Under the pieces are notes generated by a model. It ran no database searches. It was given only the letters and a program-made list of their open reading frames with translations, and was not told where the DNA came from. 64,000 bases of DNA from Closterium sp. Naga37s-1 (lineage: Eukaryota > Streptophyta > Zygnematophyceae > Desmidiales > Closteriaceae), in contig CANJKZ010000519.1 of assembly GCA_947471745.1 (NCBI GenBank), positions 339,501-403,500 of the forward strand. The letters run 5' to 3'. The stretch's first letter is position 1. The number at the start of each line of letters is the position of its first letter. Positions 53,723 to 62,100 of this stretch are shown in pieces. A program made the position numbers and the translations under genes.

Positions 53723-56700
53723 CACTGACGATGTTCGCCCCAGGTGGGGGAACCTCGTCGACGTAGGTGCCTGTGGACTTCCAGGAAGCCATCTCTGCGT
53801 CCATGGCTGTCTGCCACTGAGAGGAGTACTCACCCGAAATCGCCTCCCTGTAGGAGCGTGGGGTGGGGATGTCAAGTGCATCCGGGTCTCCCTCAGGGGC
53901 AAGCAGCATGGTCGCGTGATGGGGTGAAGCGGCAGCAAGGCACTCCAGCTCCTCCTGTCTGTCCTCAAGAACGTCACAGCCAAGGGCAGTACAGCCAAGA
54001 GCAGTCTCACCCCCGACGGACGGAGGACAGGCAGGGACAGGGTCAGAGACAAGACTCGCAAAGTAGTCTAGGCGGTACACAGCAGCAAAGTCAACAAGCT
54101 CAGCTACTAGGGCAGACGCAGCAGGAGACGAGAACGTAGGGTCCGTCACAACCGTAGCAAGAAGGCGAGTAACAGTCGGACTGGACGCACGAGCAAGGTC
54201 AGACGGAGGGTCAGCAACGTCAGGCAGAGAGGACGCAGGAGGTAACGGTAGTACAACACGCTGAGGAACAGAGGAAGGACGGAGTGTCATATCGTGAGTG
54301 CCGGGGACAGCCGGAGCACGCGAACGACGAACACGAGGAACACGAGCACGGACAGCAGCTCTAGGCTCAGGCTCAAGGTCAAAGCTAGACTCAGGCTCTC
54401 GACGCTCAGGGGTGGAAGCACGAGTCTCAGGCTCTCGACGCTCAGTCAGGGACTCTGACACCGCAGTGTAAGGAGCAGGAGCAGGCAGTGGGGAGTGTGG
54501 TAGCAGCGGTGGCTGTGACTGGTCCGCTGGCGGACACAGCAACGGAGGAGTAGTACCTGCCACAAGGAAGCCAGTAGCACCTGGCGGAAGACTGAGAAGG
54601 TGGCAAAGAGCACCAGTAGCTCCCGTACCTCCAGCACGAGCAGCTCCTCCAGTACCCCCAGCAAGACCTCCAGCACCAGTAGCACCAGCACCTCCAGCAC
54701 CACGAGCTCCGACAGCGCCAGCACCTCGAGCACCAGTAGTACCTCCAGCACCTCCAGTGCCTCCAGCTCCAGCTCCAGCGCCTCCAGCACCAGTAGTACC
54801 TCCAGTACCTCCTGTGCCAACAGCTCCAGTAGCACCTCCTGAACCTCCAGCACCAGCAGTACCACCTGCTCCGGCAGCTCCAGCACCTCCAGTACGAGCA
54901 CCTCCGGGACCAGTAGCTCCAGCACCTCCAGGGTCAGCAGCTCCCGCAGCTCCAGCACCAGGAGCACCAGCACCTCCAGTGCCACCAGCTCCAGTTCCTC
55001 CAGCACCGGCAGCAGCTCCAGTACCCCCAGCACTAGCAGCTCCAGTACCTCCTGCACCAGCAGCACCTCTAGTACCTCCAGTAGTACCTCCAGCACCTCC
55101 AGCAGTACCTCCAGCACCTCCAGCACCAGCAGCACCTCCTGGACTAGTAGCTCCAGCACCAGCAGGACCGTACCCTCCACCACCAGGACTGCCTCGCAGA
55201 ACGACCCACGCACGAATCGCCTGCGGCGAGAGCGTCTCAAGTAGAGCAGGCTGCGGTGGCTGTCCAGCTCCAGTACCTCCAGTAGTGGTAGCTCTAGCAC
55301 CTCCAGCACCAGAAGCACCTCTAGTACCTCCAGCTCCAGCACCTCCAGCACCAGCAGCAGCTCCAGTACCTCCAGCACCAGTAGTACCTCTAGTACCTCC
55401 TGTAGGACCTCCAGGCCTAGTAGCTCCAGTACCTCCAGCTCCAGGACCTCCAGAAGGACTCGCAGCACCCCCAGAGTCAGCACCCGAAGTCTCAGCACCC
55501 CCAGAGTCAGCACCCAAAGTCTCAGTACCCTCAGTCCCAGCACCCTCAGGCTCAGCACCCTCAGTCCCAGCACCCTTGGTCTCAGCACCCTCAGTCTCTG
55601 CTCCAGTGTCCACAGCAGTAGGCTGCAGAGGCGGCGAAGACGGCAGAGGTGGGAACCCGGGGGGGGTAGCCAGACGAGGAGAGCGGGCACCCCCAGACTC
55701 ACCACCCCCAGCCCCAGCTCCAGTAGTCTCAGCTCCAGAGTCCACAGCAGCAGGCTGCGGAGGCGGCGAAGACGGCCGGGGCGGGAAACCCGGGGGGGTC
55801 GCCAAGCGAGGAGTGTGGCGAGTGGTCGCCGTGTCGTCGGCGACGGCGTCACCCCCCTCAGGTGAGTCAGAGGAGTCAGAAGAGATCTCAACTGGCTCAT
55901 CCAAGGGGGGTGGGTCTACCTGGGACACACCTGAGGGAGCAGGACCCTGTGGGGGGAGGGGGTCTACCGGGGGGGGGACTGGTACCAGGAAGAGGGGTGC
56001 AAGGGGGACCGGGTGGGACGCGTGCGGGTGAAGTCGGTAGTAACAGACCGACTCGTCGAAGGTGACGTCCTGAGAGGACAGAACACAACGCGAGGCAGGG
56101 TGGTAGAACTGCCAGGGTGGAGCGTCGGTGGGGAAGCCCAGGAAGACACAGCGGAGAGTGCGAGGAGAGAGCTTGCTCGCTTTGGTATCGCAAACAAGGG
56201 AGAGCGCGCCCCAGACCCGAAACGACGACACATCACCAGGCTGTCCCGTCCAACGAAGTGTGGGCGAGGTCTCTGGAGCAGAGACACGGGGCCAGAGGTT
56301 GAGCTGATGCGCGACGTATCGGACCGCAAACGGCCACAGGAAATGGGGAGCAGCCGCATGGATCATGGAGGTACGAGCAACCTCCATGATCAGGCCAATG
56401 CGACGCTCAGCGATCCCATTTTGCTGCGGAGAGGCCGGAAGCGTGAACGACTGGGCGATGCCCTCATCCTGGCAGAACGTCTCAAGGACGCTAGAAGAGA
56501 ACTCACCACCCCTGTCAGAGTGCAGACGCAGGACTGGGAAGTCCTGATGAAAGCGCTCGTGTAGCTGGAGACGAGTAGCACGGATCCAAGGGATCAAAAC
56601 ACTGCTGACGTCCGCCTTGCAACGCAAGGGGAAGACTGTGGTGTAGCGTGTGTAGTCGTCAACAACCAGCAGGAAGTAGCGCTCCTGGTCCGTCCCACCG

Positions 56701-57401
56701 ACGGGGGCCGGGCCCCACACGTCCAGGTGGAGAGTCTGCAGAGGAGCAGTGGTCGGAGGAAACTCGGAGGAGTGAGGAGCGGCGCGCTGCCGCCCCTCGA
56801 CGCAAGGAAGGCACGGCGGCGCAAGTGAGCGCGGGAGGGGGGGCAGGGTCTCAGGGAGGCCAGAGACCAGGAGCCGGGAGTGCATGCCGTGCAGACGCTG
56901 CAGGGAGGGGTGACCAAGACGGTGGTGCCAGCGCTGAGTCTCGTGCGTGAGTACTCTGCACGAGCAAGACGCAGCTAACTTCCCTGACGCAGACGCTCGA
57001 CTCGACGCAGCTACCTGACCTGACTCAGCCACCTGTGCAGACGCAGTGGTCAGTGTGTACAGACTAGACCCAGGCTGACGAGTGAACATAGCCAGGTGAC
57101 GGCCAGTCCGGGAGCACGTACAGATCGCCACACGCTGCCCTCCAGGAATAAAGGTATCAACCCAGACATCCTGAATGGCAGCGTTGCTCACCAAGTTCAT
57201 CGAGAACGTGGGGAGGTGGAGACCTGACAAAGAACCAGAGGGGACTGCTGGACAAGGGAGGACCATGGAGGCTCTCGCAACCACTGGGCCCCCAGAGGGG
57301 TCAGCCAGTGAGACTGGGACAGGTGCTGTGAGTGGTGTGACTGTGGTGCAATCACGGAAGAAGCAACGTGACGCGCCTGAGTCAAGCGTGAAAGTGTGCA
57401 A
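53703..57401 (-). pseudogene. copia-2 protease and integrase part of the polyprotein
   Basis: About 1,230 codons. Protease HTFTLDSGASRCFF is at the start. The pre-integrase finger is WHHRLGHPSLQRL with CLPCVEG. The integrase core has LDVWGP, HSDRGGEFSS near 56500-56525 and QQNGIAERRIG. After VTFDES comes a Pro/Ser-rich then Gly/Ala/Thr-rich spacer of several hundred residues (about 54600-55600), then a conserved pre-RT segment with WKSTGTYVDEVPPPGANIVS. The frame runs out after 53724 because of the one-base deletion before RT. Confidence 0.9.
54600..55610 (-). repeat. Gly/Ala/Thr coding minisatellite of copia-2
   Basis: Short units (plus strand cacctccagtac, gcaccagcagc) repeated for about 1 kb between integrase and RT. 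All three minus frames and some plus frames stay open (Gly-Ala, Leu-Val-Glu, Ser-Thr), a result of the repeat and not overlapping genes. It is roughly twice as long as the matching region of copia-3 (61490-62040). Confidence 0.85.
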
Positions 57402-57683
57402 GACCTCAGCTGAGGCAGGACCTGTGGTAGTAGACGCACTAGCACCTAGAGCGTCGGTAGACTCATGGGCACCTAGAGCTGCAGCAGACTCACTAGCACC
57501 TGGAGCGGCAGCAGACTCACTAACACCAAGAGCAGCAGTTCTAACAAAACGATAACCTCCACCACCAGGACGACCTCGCTAAATAACCCACTCACGAAGC
57601 TGCTGAGGGGTGGGGTCGTCCGGGAGAAGCAGTGCCCGCTGCTGTCCACCCCTGGCCGCAGCAACTGCCGCAGAAGTGGCCAT
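57402..57683 (-). pseudogene. copia-2 gag remnant
   Basis: ATG at 57681-57683 opens a frame of about 34 codons (MATSAAVAAARGGQQ, then DDPTPQQLREW) that stops at TAG 57579-57581. The same frame then continues without interruption into the protease part. PQQLREW matches the segment following the Gly-run in copia-1 Gag, so the capsid core of over 300 residues is missing, and so is the finger region after it. This is an internal deletion that kept the start codon. Confidence 0.8.
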
Positions 57684-57909
57684 GACAGACAGTGACGGTC
57701 AGGAGTAGGTCCAGCACCTCCAGCTCCTACAGCGCCAGCAGCACCTCCTGCACTGCCAGCAGCACCTCCTCCACTCCCAGTAGCACGAGTAGGAGCAGCA
57801 GCAGTAGTAACAGCAGCAGGGCGGCGCGCGGCCAGAGCAGGGCGGTGCGCGGCTACAGCAGGGCAGTAGTAGGCATTAGCTCCTAGGGCAGAAGCACCTA
57901 GGGTCCTCG

Positions 57910-57940
<31 letters not shown>

Positions 57941-58700
57941 ACAAATTAATTATATTTAGGGTATAGCAGGGCGCTGGCGCAGGGCAGGGCGCTGGCGCAG
58001 GGCAGGGCGCGGGCGCAGGGCAGGGCGCTGGCGCAGGGCAGGGCGTCAGCGCGCGCAGGGCAGGGCGCTGGCGCAGGTTGCAGGGGCAGGACGCGCGGGC
58101 TGCAGGGGCGCCGCGCTGGCTGCAAAGGCAGCTCGTACGGGCTGCAGGGGCCGCGCGGACGGGCTGCAGAGGCGGCGCGCGGGCTCCAGGGGCGACGTGC
58201 AGGCTGCAGGGTCCGCGAGGACGGGCTGCAGAGGCGGCGCGCGGGCTCCAGGGGCGACGCGCGGGCTGCAGGGTCCGCGAGGACGGGCTGCAGAGGCGGC
58301 GCGCGGGCTCCAGGGGCGACGCGCGGGCTGCAGGGTCCGCGAGGACGGGCTGCACAGGCGGCGCGCGGGCTCTAGGGGCGACGCGCGGGCTGGCTGCAGA
58401 GGCGACGCGCGGCTGCAGGGGCAGCGTGAACGGGCTGCAGGGGCATCGTACGGGCTGGAGGAGCAGCGCGCGGGCCACAGGGGCAGGCGCGGCTGCAGGG
58501 GCAGCACGGTAGCAGGGGCGAGCACGGCTGCAAGGGGCAGCACGGTCGTAGGGGCGAGCACGGCTGCAGGGGCAGCGCGGTCGCAGGGGCAGCGCACGGG
58601 CTGCAAGGGTCGCGACAGTGAGAGCTAGGGGCGCCAGCGCGCTGGCTACTGTGTAGGGCGTGGCGCTACCACTAGGCGGAACGGTGGGCCCATGTAGGAA
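57684..58700 (-). other. copia-2 GC-rich leader
   Basis: Non-coding leader with short GC-rich tandem repeats: gcgcagggcagggcgctg at 57965-58075 and a 63-bp unit (gctgcagggtccgcgaggacg...) at about 58204, 58267 and 58330. An AT-rich island with a T27 run interrupts it at 57910-57967. Confidence 0.75.
57910..57967 (-). other. Poly(A) island in the copia-2 leader
   Basis: 27 consecutive T on the plus strand (57910-57936), then ataaacaaattaattatatttaggg, inside otherwise very GC-rich sequence. Read on the minus strand it is an AT-rich stretch ending in A27, like the 3' end of a short retroposed insert; no flanking duplication was found by eye. Confidence 0.6.
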
Positions 58701-58720
58701 CGGTTCCTACTCTGATAACA
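58701..58720 (-). other. copia-2 primer-binding site
   Basis: Minus strand TGTTATCAGAGTAGGAACC directly follows the 5' LTR; near match to the tRNA-iMet PBS TGGTATCAGAGC. Confidence 0.8.
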
Positions 58721-58785
58721 TGTCAAGAATAGAACTAGGAATGGTGGATTGGACTAGGCAAGAGGTGAGTACAAGTAGGGGAAAC
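58721..58785 (-). repeat. copia-2 5' LTR, interrupted
   Basis: 65 bp identical to 51916-51980. The sequence then jumps after ggggaaac to tgttagaatcac, the LTR of copia-3. The missing 71 bp (ctaaccctaaagtg... in the other LTR) should follow the far end of copia-3. Confidence 0.9.
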
Positions 58786-58928
58786 TGTTAGAATCACTAG
58801 CTAGATGAGAACTGTCGATTAGGTAAGGGGGGGGGGTACAAGGACTATCGAGAGAGATTGTTGTACCCTCTAAGGAAAGAACCCTACACAACCTAGAGTG
58901 AAATAATGCAGAAGAATATGTTTTGACA
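58786..58928 (-). repeat. copia-3 3' LTR
   Basis: 143 bp, TG to CA, ending directly at the polypurine tract. The 5' LTR is beyond the window, so age cannot be judged. Confidence 0.85.
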
Positions 58929-59173
58929 CACCCCCATAGGTGAAGTAGGGGATAGCCAAGCCTAACAGTGGTCACAAGACCAGTCAAGCAAGAGAACAAG
59001 CAAGGCAAAGCCCAGGGTGGATCTCAAGGACACCACACAATCTGAGCACAAGCAGGCAGCCACAAGGCCAGTTCACATGCAGATTTATAAGAGCAAGGCA
59101 GTACACAGATCACAACCTAGCAAGAGGAAACATGCAGGTATAAAGATATATAGCAGTGTACAACAAGAGCAAG

Positions 59174-62100
59174 TCAAGCAACCAGCAGGTGAGGCAGAGT
59201 GGGCACAAGCCCAAGAGCAGTGCAGAAACGCTGATGATCACCAGCCGCAAGGGCCTTGGTGAAGACATCAGCAGTGTTGGCCCGAGAGGCCACGAAAGCA
59301 AGGCGCAGCTGACCACGCTGCTGCAGCTCACGCGCAAGGAAGTAGCGCAGAGCAATGTGCTTCGTTCTGTGCTCCAGTCTCTGCTCGCGACACAAGGCAA
59401 GCATTGCCTTGTTGTCGACGTACAGAACTGGAGGAGAACGAGGCCGCTCCCCCAAGTCGGTCAGCAGGTAGGTCAGCCAACGGAGCTCCTGTGCAGCCAT
59501 GGCCCCAGCGTAGATCTCGGCCTCACAGCTGGAACCAAGCACAGAAGAAGAACGAGTGGACCTCCACGAGACAGAACCAGCGCCAAGACTGAAGGTGTAG
59601 CCCTGTGACGAACGCTGAGTCGCCTGGTCGTCGGCCCAAGAAGCGTCAGAGTGTCCTGTGAGGACCACCGAACCCCGTCCTCCAAGCACGAGCCCCATGC
59701 CCGATGTGCTGCACAAGTAACGCAGTACCCTCTTCGCAGCATCAAAGTGCACCTTTCGGTGCCTACCGGGTGCCACGTAGCGAGCCAGAAGGCTGAGAGG
59801 GTACGCGAGGTCAGGTCGTGTGCACGTCATCAGGTACATGAGGCAGCCCACAAGCTCTGGGTACGGACCACTCGGCTCTACGGACTCGTCCGAAGGTGGA
59901 GCTGAGAGCGAGTGGCCGGTAGCTAGAGGAGTGGGCTGTGGCGAGGAGTACGTGAAGCGGAAGCGCTGAAGGACCTGGTGCACCATGTGTGACTGAGTCA
60001 GGGTGATGGTGCGTCGTGCTCTGTTCCGGGTGATCTGCAAGCCAAGATAGCTCCCCAGCTCACCCAGGTCAGTGCAGGTGTGTCTCTCCTGCAGCTCCGC
60101 CTTCACTAGGACCAGTGCCTCAGTGTCAGCAGTAGCAAAAACCAAGTCGTCGACGTACACGAGGATGTAGAACGGCGGCAGAGTAGTGTCGGTGCGTAGA
60201 AACAGCGACGGGTCAGCAGTCGAAGGAGCAAACCCAAGAGCCGCAAGTGTCGTCCTCAGTGTGTCGTGCCACTCGCGGGGCGCCTGACGCAGGCCGTACA
60301 CTGGTCGCCGTAGGCTCCACTGGGTACCCTCAGGAAATGACCCAGTGAAGCCCTGTGGACGGCGCAACCAGATGGCCTCGTGAAGGCTACCCTGCAAGAA
60401 AGCTGTCGAGAAGTCGAGGGAGTGCAGCTCGTAGTCACGCTGAGCTGCAACGTGTAGCAACACCCGAAGAGTGGTCATCTTCGGGGTGGAGGAGAAGGTC
60501 TGAAAGAAGTCGACCCCCTCACGCTGACTGAAGCCTCGAGCAACGTAACGTGCCTTGAAGGCAGGCGGAGAACCCGGCGGCCGCTTCACCCTGAAAATCC
60601 ACATGCCACTGACGATGTTCGCCCCAGGTGGGGGAACCTCGTCGACGTAGGTGCCTGTGGACTTCCAGGAAGCCATCTCTGCGTCCATGGCTGTCTGCCA
60701 CTGAGAGGAGTACTCACCCGAAATCGCCTCCCTGTAGGAGCGCGGGGTGGGGATGTCAAGTGCATCCGGGTCTCCCTCAGGGGCAAGCAGCATGGTCGCG
60801 TGATGGGGTGAAGCGGCAGCAAGGCACTCCAACTCCTCCTGTCTGTCCTCAAGAACGTCACAGCCAAAGGCAGTGCAGCCAAGAGCAGTCTCACCCCCGA
60901 CGGACGGAGGACAGGCAGGGACAGGGTCAGAGACAAGACTCGCAAGGTAGTCTAGGCGGTACACAGCAGCAAAGTCAACAAGCTCAGCTACTAGGGCAGA
61001 CGCAGCAGGAGACGAGAACGTAGGGTCCGTCACAACCGTAGCAAGAAGGCGAGTAACAGTCGGACTGGACGCACGAGTAAGGTCAGACGGAGGGTCAGCA
61101 ACGTCAGGCAAAGAGGACGCAGGAGGTAACGGTAGGAGAACACGCTGAGGAACAGAGGAAGGACGGAGTGTCATATCGTGAGTGCCGGGGACAGCCGGAG
61201 CACGCTGACGACGAACACGAGGAACACGAGCACGGACAGCAGCTCTAGGCTCAGGCTCAAGGTCAAAGCTAGACTCAGGCTCTCGACGCTCAGGGGTGGA
61301 AGCACGAGTCTCAGGCTCTCGACGCTCAGTCAGGGACTCTGACACCGCAGTGTAAGGAGCAGGAGCAGGCAGTGGGGAGTGTGGTAGCAGCGGCGGCTGT
61401 GACTGGTCCGCCGGTGGACACAGCAACGGAGGAGTAGTACCTGCCACAGGGAAGCCAGTAGCACCTGGCTGAAGACTGAGAAGGTGGCGAAGAGCACCAG
61501 TAGCTCCACCAGGACCTCCAGCACCTCCAGCACCTCCAGCCCCAGCAGCTCCAGCGCCTCCAGCACCAGCAGCTCCAGCAGCTCCACGACCTCCAGCACC
61601 AGCAGTACCTCCAGTACCTCCAGCTCCACGACCTCCAGCACCAGCAGCACCTCCAGTACCTCCAGCACCAGTAGCTCCACCAGGACCAGCAGCACCAGCA
61701 GCTCCCCGACCTCCAGCACCAGCAGCACCTCCAGTACCTCCAGCACCTCCAGGACCTCCAGCACCAGCAGCACCTCCAAGACCTCCAGCACCAGCAGCTC
61801 CAGGTCCTCCGGTAGGAGCTCCGACGACACCAACACCAGAAGGACTCGCAGCACCCCCAGAGTCAGCACCCGAACTCGCAGCACCCCCAGAGGCAGGACT
61901 CTCGGTCTCAGCACTCGCAGGCTCAGTACCCTCAGTCGCAGCACCCTCAGGCCCAGTACCCTCAGTCCCAGCACCCCCAGGCTCAGTACCCTCAGTCCCA
62001 GCACCCCCAGGCTCAGTACCCTCAGTCTCTGCTCCAGTGTCCACAGCAGCAGGCTGCAGAGGCAGCGAAGACGGCAGAGGTGGGAACCCGGGGGGTTTAG

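Larger units (their letters stand above)
51916..58785 (-). mobile_element. copia-2: gag-less, frameshifted copia element
   Basis: Minus-strand element with 3' LTR 51916-52051, polypurine tract 52052-52062, RNase H and RT, integrase, protease, a truncated gag remnant, a GC-rich leader, PBS (minus TGTTATCAGAGTAGG, ending 58720) and the first 65 bp (plus-strand left end) of its 5' LTR at 58721-58785. That LTR is cut by copia-3, so its remainder and the second target duplication should lie beyond the window. The coding part is very close to copia-3 at a constant offset near 6,883 bp in the RT region. It cannot make a full polyprotein: Gag is missing, TAG at 57579-57581 follows the start, and one base is lost at 53722. 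Confidence 0.92.

Noticed and set aside
54757..56031. 424-codon plus-strand Pro/Ala-rich frame opposite copia-2
   Set aside because: It is produced by the Gly/Ala coding minisatellite on the minus strand and has no counterpart outside it.
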